DNA from: Smittia aterrima
Lineage: Eukaryota; Arthropoda; Insecta; Diptera; Chironomidae
NCBI GenBank assembly: GCA_033063855.1
Contig: CP093831.1
Location: forward strand, 21,142,001 to 21,206,000
Reading direction: 5' to 3'
Length of the DNA: 64,000 nucleotides
Part shown: positions 1 to 13,614 of the stretch, piece after piece
How the letters are laid out: each line of letters opens with the position of its first letter
Numbering within the stretch: the stretch's first letter is position 1
The notes under the pieces: model-generated
What the model was told of the DNA's origin: nothing
Database searches by the model: none
The model's input: only the letters and a program-made list of their open reading frames with translations
Position numbers and translations under genes: made by a program

Positions 1-2358
1 TTCGCCAAGCAACGAGACAGGATGCTTTTGTTCCAAAGCAGCAAGGGGGACGGGTGCATTCATGCCCGCACGTGGCGGTCCTCCTCCTTTCCTTCCTCCT
101 CTGTTTGAGTTTTGCGCTTTTTGTCGGAAAACCTGTTGCCAAATTTAGTCGGTGAGAATTTTTTTACCTTCGGACTTTTCAACTCACCTCTTCGTTTGAT
201 TCAAGACCACGTTTATCAAGTTTGAGTTCAAGAAGCAAAGGAGTTAGGCTGCCATTCTTTTCTTTGCCCAAACCTTCACCTGGTGTCCAACCCATTTTTT
301 TCAACAGATGCATTCCCATTCCTGAGCTTACAGGGGTCGTTTCAATCAGTTGATTTTTTCTCGCCCACGCTTGACTTCCAGATGACAATTCTTTTGCACT
401 CAGTACACGTACGTCTGTGCTACCAGTGAACTGACCCGGAGTGTATTTTGATTGCGCCCATTGTGACATCTGAATAAAGAAAGAGTTCAGATTTTTTTTC
501 TCGGAATTAAATTTAATGTCACTCACGTTCTGCTGTGTCTCAAAAAGAACTTTAGAAGCATTGAAGTCGCACGGGTTTTCCTGCAATCTTCTCATCGCAT
601 TCAGACGTTGAGAGATAATTTCAGAAACATCAACGGTGGGCTATTAGAAGATAAAATTTCAATGAAACGAGAAACTTTTGAACGTGGCTCAACTTACTTG
701 AGGAGGCGGAGCAAGCTCTGCAACAATTGATTTTGACAGGTAATGATCGTCGCTTTTCCAGTCGTAAGGCTTTGATAGAGCAGGATCAAGTGGCTTTGGT
801 GGCTCAGCTATCGCAGTTGGCTTAGGTCTTGCTAGTTCAGGAAGCTGCTCTTGAATCTGTTTCTCAAGAGTCATTACTGGTTTCGAAACTGGAGCAACTG
901 TCGCAACGGTTGTCGGTGTATTTGAAGTTGTGACAGGCACCCAAGTGTTTTCAACTTTCTGATGCTGCTTTCCTGACGACACTGGAAACTGTGACATAAT
1001 TGCTTTTAGTTCGCTTGCCTGCTTCGGTGCAATTGGAACTGAATTCTAGGACAAAAAGAATTTGTAATAAAGCTGACGATGGTAAACTCTTTTTCTACTC
1101 ACTCTAATGTTCATAACTATAGGACCACGATCTTTTACTTCAAATGGATGATGAAAAGCTTTCGGCTTTCCATCGCAATCATTATCGCTGTCAGAAAAGC
1201 TCAGTTCTCCGAGATCTTCCGCTTTAGAGAGCTTTTTGCAATAGCTTGTCAACTCTTCGATCGACTTTCCTCCATGGCGAATCTTTGCCATAAGTTTCTC
1301 TTTGGTATTCTCGCTGATGTTCCTTGGCAACGTTCCACTTCGAAGCATAGAAATTGCATTCTTACGAGCAATTTCCAGTAACTTCTTCTTATCAATCGGC
1401 GAATGTTTTCTTGATCTCGATCTCGAGCGTGAGCGATGACGGTAATGGCGGGAACTACGAAATATTGAATAACAAATCTAAGTTAATAACAAAAATGTGA
1501 AACACTTACTGTCTGTCGTCGTCACGATTCCTTCTGTATTTGTCTCGATCCCATTCTCTTATGTGATTATTTTCCTCAGGCCATTGCGAACTCGTATGAT
1601 ACTCTAGCATCTTTCTATAAGTTTCTTCATCTGATAATGAAACATCCGACACGTTCCCACTCGATTTCCTCTCGCGGCCCTTCCGTTCTTTCTCACGTTC
1701 TGAACTTTTCCGACGTTTTTCCTTCTCCTTCTCTTTTTCCCTTTCTTTATCCTTAATATTTGACGATGATGACTTTGACGATGAAGGTTTGACAATTTTT
1801 GATTGGAATTTCAAATCTTTAATCACAATCGATAGTTTCCGTCTCCCAGGCATCTCTTCCTTTTTAACTGACGACCTATCGGCGAGATCTTTCTTTTCCT
1901 TCTTAATGGCTTTCCTTAACTTTTCCTTGGAATCCTCATTTTCACTTTCTGGTTCGTGCTTTATCTTCTTTGACTTTTTAGATTTCTTGTGCTTGCTCTT
2001 GGTGGATTCAGCATCAGAGTCTTCATGTTTACGTTTCTTCTTCTTCTTGCTTTTCTTTTCTTTCTCTCCAGAATTACACAAAATATCTGGAATGTTGACA
2101 TTTGCACCAAAAACTCCAAAAAGCTCTTCAAGGAGTTGATCACTTGTTCTGAAAGATATTAAACTTATTACACTCATTCAATTATAATAGAACTTTGACT
2201 TACTTTGTTGGTTCAATTTCATTTTTGTTATCCTCGCTGCAAACATTTTTTCCGAATAAATCAGAATCTAGAATCTTCTCAATATCATCTTTTATCACTT
2301 CGCGTTCTGGTGACACTTTTTCTTGTTTTATATTAACAATCAACGGCGGTTCTTCCAT
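1..2358 (-). CDS. Son: SON splicing cofactor homolog, 3' end outside window
   Basis: Nuclear RNA-binding protein of splicing speckles that supports splicing of weak introns. Six exons are seen on the minus strand: 2204-2358, 1510-2148, 1103-1454, 698-1045, 188-640 and 1-132 (continues off the window). The N-terminus is acidic and then Lys/Glu/Ser-rich with an RS-like stretch. A conserved block LLEIARKNAISM follows, then FHHPFEVKDRGPIVMNIR, which matches the pre-G-patch region of SON. A G-patch lies near the 188-640 exon (GMGMHLLKKMGW then GEGLGKEKNG). The last visible exon ends in KHPVSLLGE, matching the SON linker GKHPVSALMEICNKR just before the double-stranded RNA-binding motif, which must lie beyond position 1. 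ATG at 2358 opens an acidic N-terminus and all junctions keep frame with GT-AG sites. No breaks seen. Identity is strong from family knowledge; exact N-terminus is inferred. Confidence 0.93.
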
Positions 2359-3672
2359 GATTTTGTAAAAGAGAATAAAATATTGAAAACAAAATGTTTT
2401 TTAAAAAAGCTTTATCTGCAAGCGCAGCGAATATTTGTTTGCTTGCGTGCTTGTTTATCCTTTTGAGACATGAATTAGTTATTTTTAAATTTAGAACGAA
2501 ACGAATCTTAAGACGTCAATTTTCTAAATTCTAGGATTCAAGCTAGAGCAGAATGGATCCTTCTGAAGCTAATCAAATCTTTAAAAAACTTGCTTTTTAT
2601 TTCGCTCTGAGACCGCTTCAATAAGATTTTTCGCTTCGTTTTTTGTGAAGCGAAATTGGAACACCGTAAAAATTCAGAAAATATTTGACTGGAATATTTT
2701 TAATCCTGACAGAATTGTTGACAGTTTTCGATTATTAAACTGATTTTAATTCTTGTTAATAAAAGTTTTCTCTTTAACAAAATAACATGACATGAACAGT
2801 GAAGAGTTTCCTGAACTTTCACAAACTTCGCTTTCGTAATTTTTAAAAGTGTGTCGTTTTTCTTTTCATTCTCTTCTTTAGGCGGTTAGTTTGTTGGCTT
2901 TAGTCGATGCGAGCAGCTGAAAATCTCTTAGCTTTGTGATAAATTAAAAATCTATTTTAGTCGCATTTCGGAGTTTCCAACAATATCGCTATGATTTTTT
3001 AATAGAAAAGTGAATCAAAATTTACGAAGATATCTTGATTGATAAAAGAAAACGTGAGAATTGGTCGGATGTTGGAAATAACAATTTCGTTTTTTTTTTG
3101 TGAAAACCGGTTTTGAGATACATTGAGCAACTCTCTCCCTTGCATTTAAATTTAATTGCTTTAATAGTAAAGAACGCCGTGTTAGCTATGCATCAATTGG
3201 CATTTAAAAAATTCACAAAATCGATTGCTGACACGCTCGATTTCCAATTCAACGACAATTTGATAATAAGGCGAGAAAAATACTTGATTCTATATGATTG
3301 AACTATCGTCTGTTGTGTTAGGTCATGGTGGTGAATCTTCTATTTCATCAAACTAAAAATACGATACGACATTTACAGCTGATTGAAAGTTTCTTGTCGA
3401 TCCCCAAAAAATTTTTGTTGAATGACGAGATTGCTTCCGCATAAAAACGTAAATCGCCAACCATCAAATTGTTTTGTAATGATGGTATTTCTTATTTCTT
3501 CTTCAGCAGACCGGAGCTTCGTAGAAACGTGCTTCACAAAAATCTTAATTGAAATGAATAATATTTACTCTACAGCTCCAACGTCAATCAAGCTGCAATT
3601 TTGTTAAACGACGAGTGATAATGACTCATTTATTTACATATTTGTTTAAGATTTGACGAATTGTAATTCACA
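2359..3672. other. intergenic region between Son and the first transporter
   Basis: About 1.3 kb of AT-rich sequence between the divergently transcribed Son and SLC22-like genes. It should contain both promoters. No convincing TATA box, RNA gene or coding exon was recognised; short open frames here lack splice partners and family resemblance. Confidence 0.6.
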
Positions 3673-5864
3673 ATGGATTTCGACTTGATACTTGAAGAGA
3701 TAGGCGAGTTTGGAAAATTCCAGTTGACGAACTATTTGCTGATTTGTTTACCAGTTCTTTATGTAATGCTTCTATGATTATGATGATTTTGGTTGTTTAA
3801 ACTTAAGTTTTCATTCATTAATTGAAGGGCGCAGCAAACTCTTTAAGTTACGTCTTCACAGCGCGAGTCCCAAACTACAGGTTTGCATAAATGAAAAGCT
3901 TCATAGATTTGAATAATTAATGATGAAACTTTGTGCAGATGTCTCGTGCCTGAATGCGATTCATTGGAGAACGCAAAGTATGACGAAGATTGGGTGAAGG
4001 ACATTTTGCCGGGAAAGGTTTCGGAGAGTTCAGGCATCTTCCAACCTGAGCTTTGTTCGAAATATATTTACAAAAATGATTCTTCCACAAATTTCAACGA
4101 ATCATGCCCTGCACACTGGTTTGATCACTCAGAAGAAAAATGCAACAAATGGGTTTTTGATATGAGCGAGAAAACGATCGTTAATGATGTAAGATTAAAA
4201 TTTCTTTCAAGAAAATTTAGTTAAATTTTGATTTCAGTGGCATTTGACTTGTCACGAGAATCAATGGAAATTGGCGCTTGTCGGAACGATGCACTTTGCT
4301 GTGAGTAATGTTTCAATTTTTTTGATAACCTCGGTATCAGTTTGAGTTCATCAAACTTTACTTTTTATTCATTAAGGGAATCATGGTTGGATCGGGAATT
4401 TTCGGCTTTTTCGCTGATCGATTCGGAAGAAAGTTAATTTTCGTTATCGCTACGGTCTTCATGTCTTTGACCGGCGTTGGACAAGCAATCTCTACAAGTT
4501 ACATCATGTTCTTATCATTTGCATTTCTCAATGCAGTAGGAACTTCCGGAGTTTATCCACTTGCATTTGTCCTTGGCCTTGAAATGGTTGGAAAGAAAAA
4601 GCGGGAAATGTCCGGAGTTGTTTTGAACTACTTTTACTCGATCGGAGAAGCAATGGTTGGTGTCATCGCTTGGTTAGATGGCGACTGGGTGAATCTTCAG
4701 TATTGGGTCTCTGCGCCACCGATTCTCTTCGTTGCTTATTATTGGATTGTCCCAGAATCCATTCGATGGCTTCTTGCAAAGAAATATAATTCCGAAGCTC
4801 TCCGGATTATCAAACGTGCAGCGAAAGACAATGGAGTTGTGCTTTCACAAAATATTCTTGAAAAGTTCGAAGAAGACCAATTGAGACAAGAAGCTGAATC
4901 TGATAAAAACAGCATTCGAATTAAAGAAAAATCAGAAGCATTTGACAATCATCAGAAGCCAGCAAGTTACCATGATCTCTTGAGGTCGAAAGTTCTCGTT
5001 ATTCGATGCCTCATCTTATTTTTCATTTGGTAATTTTACCTCCATTGCAATTTCTTCAATTGCATTATTGATATTTATTGAATTTTCTCTTAGGGGAACA
5101 AATGCGTTCGTTTTCTACGGGCTCTCGCTGAATTCAATCAACCTCAGCGGAAATATTTACTTGAACTTCATCCTCGGGTGTTTGATAGAAATACCAGGAA
5201 ACACAATTGCTTGGGTAAGTAGATGAAGTTGATACTTTTCACAACGTAAACTTAAAGATATCATTAAAGTTTTCATTTCTTGCTCCACACAACTCAAGGA
5301 AGCAATTAAAACTATAGCGTTGAGATAAGAAAATTCTTAAAATATAAATTGTTTCTTCAAGGTTATCATCAACAAGTTTGGTAGAAAAGCCTCACTCACG
5401 TGCTCGTTGTTGATTTGTGGCGCAACTTGCATTACGGGAGCTTTTGTGCCAGAGAAAGTTTTTTGGATTCAAATAATTCTGTTCTTAGTTGGAAAAATGG
5501 CAATCACATCAGCTTTTACGATTGTTTATGTTTATTCTGGTGAGTGAGATAAGACTGACTTTTAAATTGTTTAATGACTTTTGCTTCCTCAGCTGAGATG
5601 CTACCAACTTTGATTCGAAGTGGAGGAGTCGGAACTTTTTCAACTTTCTCCAGATTTGGAGCTTTACTCGCCCCATTCGTTCCACTTCTGAAACGATTCT
5701 ACAATTTCTTACCTTTGCTTGTATTTGGATCATTTGCATTTGTTTCTGGAATCTTGGCAATCACTTTACCTGAAACTTTAGGTCAAAAGCTCCCGGACAC
5801 AATCGAAGAAGCTGAAAACATCGGAAAAACTTTACAATCTCACGAAGAAAGAACTCATTTGTAG
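3673..5864 (+). CDS. SLC22-like organic cation transporter, tandem copy 1
   Basis: Plasma-membrane transporter of the major facilitator superfamily, SLC22/Orct group; substrates of such carriers are organic cations or anions, not predictable here. Eight exons: 3673-3762, 3828-3880, 3939-4188, 4238-4300, 4377-5029, 5094-5214, 5362-5539, 5593-5864, giving about 559 aa, the usual family size. Seen: N-terminal FGKFQ start, a Cys-rich extracellular loop in exon 3 (RCLVPECD, ELCSKY, CPAHWF, EKCNKW), a second Cys in W-HLTC before the transporter core, the MFS signature GSGIFGFFADRFGRK in exon 5, the PESIRWLLAKK motif after TM6, and 12 hydrophobic segments in total. Introns are phase-consistent and GT-AG. 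AATAAA at 5926-5931 is a likely poly(A) signal. The next gene is a close tandem duplicate with identical exon structure. Confidence 0.92.
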
Positions 5865-7045
5865 ATTTAAGCGATAACAATCAAATACTTTAAGTAAATT
5901 AAGTTGTAATTGTATAAGTATTAAAAATAAAGAATTTTTACGTTTTCCAAGAAAATTGGCGCGAAACAATTTTTCACTTCCACTCCGCTCTATCATCATC
6001 ATCCGTTGTAGCGAAGCTTCGTCGCATTGCAATTTTCATGAAGAAAATATTTCTTCGCTCACAAGTTTAATTTATCGTTGAAGCTCAAGAGCGAGAGAAT
6101 GATTTTTAAATTATTCCAGACAAAGCAATAAAAGCACTTGATCGTAACAAAGTAATGAATTGATTTTAATTGTTGAACCTGTGATAAGCTTTCAAATTAC
6201 AAGTGAGTGCAATACATGACCATTAAAAGTCAACGCAAGTGCAAACATAAAAATTATTACGAGATCGCTTGAAGATCACAAGTGCAACGAATTGTAAAAC
6301 AAGTGACTCAGCCGGCGATTCTTTCTATTGAAATGAAATTAGAATTGAACTGCTGAGCCGATCAAATTGAGTTTTACTTATAACGTTACATTTCACGCGT
6401 TAGTCGCTCGGTAATTTTCATGGAAAATTTTCAGTTTTCTCCGAGAGAGTTCAAAAGAAAAAAATACTCGCGAGATTTATTTTAAGCGACATTTTCACCT
6501 GCTTAGTGGATTACTTGGGATAAGCGAGCAATCAGTTTTGTGATTGCTTAGCGACCTTCGGGAAATTTTTCAAGATTATTATGCGTCTAATCCAAATTCC
6601 AATTAATCTTATCAAAAGTTGTTCAATATGTCGTTGATTGTTTTTTGATTGACTGGTTTCTTCACTTTATCGTCAATAGACTTAATTCACTTACACAAAA
6701 AATCTCGTGTCGCGTTGATAAGATACCCGGCTTACTCGGCAATTACGGAAATTTAATTATTTGTTTACCTCGTGGAAAGATAATGAAAGTATTACACAAT
6801 AAGAAACAGAACTCAGTGCACCTTGGCTCAAGCTCAATAATAAGTGTCATCAAAATAAACAAACTCACTCGAGAATGAAAAGAATTCGCGAATGAAATTT
6901 GAATCTTTCTGATTACACGTTTTGATAATCAAATAACGGAAAATAATTCTTAGTAATCAAAGAAATTATTTGCTTGTCATTTATTTAAAAGTTATTCGAT
7001 AACATTTGTGATTGCTTTTCAGTTTTATTTTGTATTTACAGCAAA
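5865..7045. other. spacer between the two SLC22-like copies
   Basis: Holds the poly(A) signal of copy 1 near 5926 and presumably the promoter of copy 2. TTTACAG ends at 7041, five bases before the copy 2 ATG, so a 5' UTR intron is possible. The longest open frame (6645-6878) has no splice context or recognisable domain and is probably chance. Confidence 0.55.
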
Positions 7046-9125
7046 ATGGATTTCGATCTAATTCTCGAAGAGATTGGCGAGTTTGGGAAATTCCAGTTGA
7101 CGAACTATTTGCTGATTTGTCTACCAGTTCTCTATGTAATGCTTCTTTGAGTATGATAATGATTTTGGGTTCATCAAACTTTAATTTTTATTAATTAATT
7201 AATTGAAGGGAGCAGCAAACTCATTGAGTTACGTCTTTACAGCTCGGTCACCCAATTACAGGTTTGAACTTATCACCTTTATAATTAATTTATTAAACTT
7301 TGAATCTTCTTAGATGTTTTGTCCCAGAGTGTGATACTGAGAATACAAAATTCAATGAAGACTGGGTGAAAGAAATTTTGCCAGGATCGACCGCTGAAAG
7401 TTCAGGAATTTTTCAACCTGAGCTGTGTTCAAAATATGTTTACACGGGTGAAAATAATTCAAGTCTTGGCAGTGAAACATGTCAAGCACATTGGTTTGGA
7501 ACTGACGAAGAGCGATGTAATCAATGGGTGTTTGATGAAGGAGAGCGGACGATTGTGAACGACGTAAATAAAAATATTTTAATAGGTTCTTTTATTAATA
7601 AAAAATAATCGTTCTAGTGGGGATTGACGTGCATTGAGAATCAGTGGAAACTCGCGCTTGTTGGAACGATGCACTTTGCTGTAAATATTAAGAAAACTTT
7701 TATCACAAAGCAAACACCAAAATTGCTTTTTTACAATTTTCGTCAATTCAGGGAATCATGGTTGGATCAGGAATCTTTGGATTGCTCGCTGATCGTTATG
7801 GACGAAAGAAAATGTTTTTAGTTGCCATTGTGTTTATGTCGTTGACCGGCGTCGGACAAGCAGTCTCTTCAAGTTACATCATGTTTCTGTCGTTTGCATT
7901 TCTTAATGCTGTTGGAACTTCTGGAGTTTATCCTCTTGCGTTTGTGATTGGCGTTGAGATGGTTGGGAACTCCAAACGTGAAATGTCTGGAGTTGTTTTG
8001 AACTACTTTTACTCGATCGGAGAAGCAATGGTTGGTGTCATCGCTTGGTTAGATGGCGACTGGGTGAATCTTCAGTATTGGGTCTCTGCGCCACCGATTC
8101 TTTTCGTTGCTTATTATTGGATCGTCCCAGAATCCATTCGATGGCTTCTTGCAAAGAAACGAAACCGTAAAGCATTCAAAATCATCAAACGTGCAGCAAG
8201 AAACAACGGAGTTGAGCTTTCCCAAAGAATTTTATCAAAATTTAACGAGGAAGATGATGATGAGATAACGTCAATTAGTTCCAAAGGTTCTTCTAAATCT
8301 AACAAGAAAGATATCAAGGCAGCGACCTATTTGGGGCTTGTAAAATCACGAATTCTCGTTATTCGATGTTTGATACTCTTTTTTATTTGGTGAGTTGCTT
8401 GATTACTTTTCAACTTTTATAAATGAATTTTAAAATTTTGTTATTCTCAGGGGAACAAATGCATTCGTTTACTATGGACTCTCTCTCAACTCAATCAACC
8501 TCAGCGGAAATATTTACTTAAACTTCATCCTCGGATGTTTGATCGAGATTCCAGGAAACACAATTGCTTGGGTTTGGCCTCAGGATTGCTTTTAAATAAT
8601 TTTCAATGCTGAACTTTAATTTTTCCCAGATCATAATGAACAAATTGGGCAGACGAATTTCATTAACAGCTTCACTTTTACTGTGTGGTGTGACGTGCAT
8701 TGCTGGAGGTTTCATTCCTGAAAAAATATTTTGGGTACAAATCGCTCTTTTCTTGATTGGGAAAATGGCAATCACTTCATCATTTGCAATTGTTTATGTT
8801 TATTCTGGTGAGTGAGATAAGATTGACTTTGAAACGGTTTAATAATTTTCTTCTATCAGCTGAGATGCTACCAACTTTGATTCGAAGTGGAGGAGTCGGA
8901 ACTTTTTCAACTTTCTCCAGATTTGGAGCTTTACTCGCCCCATTCGTTCCTCTACTAAAATTCGTGTTTGACTTCTTACCTCTTTTGCTTTTCGGAGCCG
9001 TCGCATTCATCTCAGGAATCTTAGCAATCACTTTACCTGAAACTTTAGGTCAAAAGCTCCCGAACACAATCGAAGAAGCTGAAAACATCGGAAATCGAAA
9101 AACACCAGAAGAACAAGAATTATAG
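7046..9125 (+). CDS. SLC22-like organic cation transporter, tandem copy 2
   Basis: Paralog of the preceding gene, same strand, about 1.2 kb downstream. Eight exons: 7046-7135, 7209-7261, 7314-7563, 7618-7680, 7752-8389, 8451-8571, 8630-8807, 8860-9125, about 552 aa. Exons 1-4, 6 and 7 have exactly the same length as copy 1; exon 5 is 15 bp and exon 8 is 6 bp shorter. MFS motif GSGIFGLLADRYGRK and PESIRWLLAKKR are present, as is the Cys-rich extracellular loop. The donor after exon 6 is an unusual GTTTGG where copy 1 has GTAAGT. Long blocks are nearly identical to copy 1 while neighbouring coding sequence differs, suggesting gene conversion. AATAAA at 9214-9219 is the likely poly(A) signal. 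Substrate unknown. Confidence 0.91.
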
Positions 9126-12100
9126 CAACTAACTTCACCAACTTAGTTTTCAAAAAAAAAATAGTATTCAATTAAAAAATTTGTATTTTACTTAGACAAA
9201 AGAAAAAAGTTTTAATAAAAATTTTATAACATTTGATTATCCGATATTTTTGCTCAAAGCTTCGTTAAAGTTTTATGATTTGTCCTAAAGGATATTACAT
9301 GAAAAGAAAAGGGAAAATTGATACTTTTATTGAAACATGAGATTTCCAAAGCAATTTTCTCGCGTTCAAGTTTTTGATAACAATTGTAATCTAAGGTGAA
9401 TAAACGAGTAGAGAGAGAGAGAAGAAAACCATTGAGCGTCTATCTTAAGATATTAAATCTTGTCTGAGGTCTTGACTGCTTGATTCTCCAAATCGAAGGT
9501 TTCATTTCTATGCGTCTTCATTTGCATTTCTTTACCAAGCTTGTCAGTCATTTGTCAATGAAGCTTGGAGCCCTCCGACAAATTGTCAACTATTCCATGA
9601 GGAAGAGGATTTAAAAACTTAAAACGTGACTCGATTTTGTAAAAGGATTTAAATCGACATTTTTCCTGTAGGACAACTTAAAGCTTCCATCGTCGTTAAA
9701 GCTTTGAATATTTACGTAGTTTCTACGTTAAATGAATATTTTTACGTTTCTGTATTGGAAAGTTCCTGAAATCTCTAGTTATGTTTGTTCTTGATGGCGC
9801 TGAACGAGGAGACCAACAGGTTGTTTACTTGTTGCCTTTCTCAAACTTCAAGTTTCTCTTTAAACATTCAACTGGTGGTGACAACATTAATTGACATTAA
9901 ACCTCCTCGTCGTACCGTTTTCTGATTTCATAAGCCCTAAGACTATACACCTCTGCGTTATTTAATAAAATTTGCAATTTCATTTTTTGTCAGTTGACAT
10001 TCAGAATATTAAAAGCTTTAAACGATTTTTGATTATTTCTCTCTAGCGATTTCCTAAAAATCGAGCAATTCGTCAAATCATTAGAAACAGCAATCATTTT
10101 AATTGACCAATTAATCGTAAAATGAGCAATAAATTTTTATTAATTATCCTGTTCGGCGCCAAATTTTACTTCATTTCGTTGAGGGGCTCTCCGAAAAGCC
10201 TTAAGTGAGTCGTTTAATTTTATGATGCCGAACGTAGGAGTGAATCGTTTAAACTGCGTGAGAGAAATTAAATTTAGCACATTGATAATTACATTTCGTC
10301 AATTAAATATCTCGCCAACATTTTTTTTAAAGCAATCGACGATTTTCCGAGAAATGTTGAGGCTTAAAGAAAAATCATCCGTCAAAAGCTTCCTGGAGCG
10401 GAAAATTACATTTACTCATGATGCATTAGTCAGCGTTGGACCAAATAATGACGTTACGTCGTTGCCATCTATCCTGACGATGGCATAAATTTAATAAGCA
10501 AAACTTTTAATACGTCAAACAAAAGAAATCTGATGTTAGAACGAGAGCTAGAAGCAGTTTGATTACAAAGTTCCTCAAGGGCTTAACCTTTAGAAAGCTT
10601 TAGACTTTGTCCTTCAAAAATGTCTACACATTTTTTCTAGCAGTAAAATAAACCGAAGAAAATATCCTTCGAAGCATTATGGAAAGTCAACGCATCAACA
10701 ATTCCAGAAAATCCCCCTCGTCGTCGCCTAATCTTGAAAAATTGCAATTCAGCCTGTCGCTGTACTGTAGAAGATCGGAAATCATTTTGTATTCATATTA
10801 AATTCACATTTTTGCATTCTATAAACGATTTATCTTGAAAACCATCACAACCATGAGGAGTTTGAAAATCAACAGCATTTCAATAATGAACTCGATAACC
10901 TCATTCAAGAGACTGAAACTTTTTTTCCATCATTACGTGGAAAATATAAAAGTTAATCAATAGGCTGTTGGATTTTTTACATGACGCCCGATGAAAAGAA
11001 AATTTATTGCAATTCGAGTCGTCGGATAAATTGTGGGAAGTTAGTTTCACTCAACGTATGATTTATGCCACTCGATTATTAACTTTACCACTGACATGAG
11101 CACTCGACTGTGGCAATAGATAAAAACAAAACTCTTTGCGTTGATTGCAATTAGCGAAGATGAGTTGCACGTTCTTGAATTATGGAGATTATGGCCAAGA
11201 ACGACGCATATCGATGAATCAGTGAGCTTTTAAAAAGTTCGCTCACTCCCACTGTGTGACGCGTTTTAAATTCAAATTATGCTGTAAGCTCCCATGACAT
11301 TTCATACGAGAGCTGCTGTAACAATTTTAAAATTTCACACTCAAATGAGCTTATCTTCTCGAATTTCCAACTTCAAAGAACAACCTTTGAAAACGGATTA
11401 CCTTTCTAATTGACGATTAAGTGTAGAAACTGACTTGAACAGAAATTTTTCTTCTAGAAAACTGTCCTCGAGATTCACGGTTCACGAGAGATTTCTCTGT
11501 TTGTCTTTAGCAAATAGGATGAATGAACTTGTTCGCTTTTCCAACACGGACTTCACGTTAAGAGCACTCAAAGCAATTCGCGGAAAAATGACTTCAATTT
11601 AAAGCCTAGCGACATGAATTGCCAAATTTGGAAATAAAAGACGATTGGAAGAAAATAACAAGTTTCACTTAACGCTCAAAGACTCAACAAATATTTGATG
11701 ATCGCTTATGTATGACGTCATAGGCTTGACGCACGACTAAGCAGAAATTCATTCAGAAAAACATTTTGTCTTTTGCGTATTTTTACGTTCATTCAATAAA
11801 TTTCGCAACCGTAAATTTTTCTGACAATGGACCCCTTGACTTTCATTGAGTATATTGGTAAAATTTAATCCAACAGGTTAAATTTACGAGCATTACAAGG
11901 ATACACGAGGAAATGAGCGAAACCCTTGCAGCTATAACGGTTGTTTGCTGTGTAACTCGTGGGACAGTAAAGAAATCAAGATGACAGAGTTGCCAAACAA
12001 CGGCGATTGACTCGCATCAGGAATAAAATATTAATTTCAATTTAGTTACAGTAAGAAAAAAATGAGTTGAGTCATCACGTTTCAATGGGTAGGTGGCGTC

Positions 12101-12150
12101 GTTCGTCTCTTCTGCGCCAGCGTACCGCTTTTGCACTCGCTTTTTTTTCG
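9126..12150. other. 3 kb gene desert upstream of myosuppressin
   Basis: AT-rich noncoding stretch, with the copy 2 poly(A) signal at its left end. No coding exon, RNA gene or repeat unit could be supported. By position it is the natural place for the cis-regulatory DNA of the neuropeptide gene that follows, which is inference only. Confidence 0.5.
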
Positions 12151-12151
12151 G

Positions 12152-12159
12152 TATATAAG
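12152..12159 (+). promoter_or_regulatory. TATA box, probable myosuppressin promoter
   Basis: TATATAAG preceded by a pyrimidine tract; transcription would start near 12180. A GTGAAT donor at 12292 could close a noncoding first exon, and a CAG acceptor at 13603-13605 lies nine bases before the myosuppressin ATG. Assignment to that gene is inferred from these splice sites and orientation. Confidence 0.55.
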
Positions 12160-12179
12160 AAGATCCTCCGCTTCAATCA

Positions 12180-13614
12180 TCTTCATAACAGTTTCGTGTG
12201 TGTCTTGACGATCATCGAACGGATTAAAATCGACACAGTTTCCGTGACTTCCTTGGATTAAAGTTCAAATAAAATTAATTCTTGCAAAAAGTGAATGTTT
12301 GCATTAAGGATTTGAAAAATTTAATTTTCTTGAGTTGCCTTCTCTTTCTGGAGGGAACGTTTCAATCAAATCGGATATTTGTGCCATCGAGGAGAACATA
12401 TTGTTTATTTTTGAGTTAAGTGAAATTTCAAAGACAAGTGAGTAAAGGCGAAGACGTTGACTGAGATTGACATATCGTTGATTAATTGCTTTAGGCTCGT
12501 TGTTGACAGTAAACGATTCAGCTAAGCAAAATCTTAAATATTCTGTGATTGAAAATTCCATCTGTCCTTCAATGCAACCTCGAGCATTTTTAATGATTTA
12601 CAATCCCCAATTTCAATAATCCACCGCAATGTCTAAATTTATGGCAAAAAGATAAGCGAAACACAATAACAATGAACTGTCTTTTGATAGCTCGCGTCAA
12701 CATGGTTCGCATCGTAATTATCAACTTATTTGATTTACTCGACCGGAAAATATTTCGTAGCGGACGATGAATAAATTTAGGTGAAACTTTAATGACGTCG
12801 AGGAATTTGACGCTCGTGGAGCAAACAAGTGATTAGATTTAATCAACCTACCTGATTTCTTGGGATTCCCAAATCGGGAGTCAATGGGTCGCATGAAAAA
12901 GCGTTTCACGATTAATTAGATTTTCAAATTTTATTTTTACATCTGATTGCGCTGATATGTTTTCATAGGATTGTTTATGAGTTAATTCTTGAGAGAAATT
13001 TTCTATGAAAAGCTATAAATGAAATTTCTTGACTTGTGTGTTTTTATCTTAAAAGCTTTTCAGAAGCACAAGAAATAATCTTTTATTTTAAAGTTCTACC
13101 AACGTCATCTTCTCAAAATAAAATTGTGGTCTATAGAAAAAGAAATTTTCTTTATTTCATTTGGCATTCATTAGATTCGCATGTTGATTCATCTTGATGC
13201 CTTAAGCAATCCAAAGAAATTCGCTTCTTAGCTAATTTGTATCACATCAAATTCAATTCGAGAAAATTTCCCTAAGTGACAGATTATTAAAATGTAAATT
13301 CAAAGGAAGATTTTCATTTCATCGCCGAAAGTGAAATCGCTTAGCTTATCTCGAATGATAGCCGCGAATATTTCTTTCTTAAAGCATTTCCTTTTTTTCT
13401 GAGAATATAAATTTTATAAAACAAACAATGCAAGTTAAGCCTACACAATTCGACAAGGTTTTGTCTCAGGAGTTTAAAACAATTGAAAATTTTTGATGCA
13501 AATATTTTCTTTAAATTTGTTGAATGGAAATTAATTAAACTGTCACGAACGTATGTCTAGAAAGTTCAATGAGCTTCAACCATTTTTTTTCTCATCTAAT
13601 TTCAGTTCATAAAA
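12180..13614 (+). other. putative 5' UTR exon and first intron of myosuppressin
   Basis: Inferred noncoding exon from about 12180 to 12291, an intron of about 1.3 kb, and a short second 5' UTR piece from 13606. Both splice sites fit consensus (AAAAA|GTGAAT and TTTCAG|TTC). An 85-codon frame on the opposite strand inside it has no recognisable family. Confidence 0.45.

Noticed and set aside
6645..6878. 77-codon frame between SLC22 copies
   Set aside because: No homologous position near copy 1 and no recognised domain.
12304..12561. 85-codon minus-strand frame inside the putative Ms intron
   Set aside because: No family resemblance, no splice partner, length possible by chance in AT-rich DNA.
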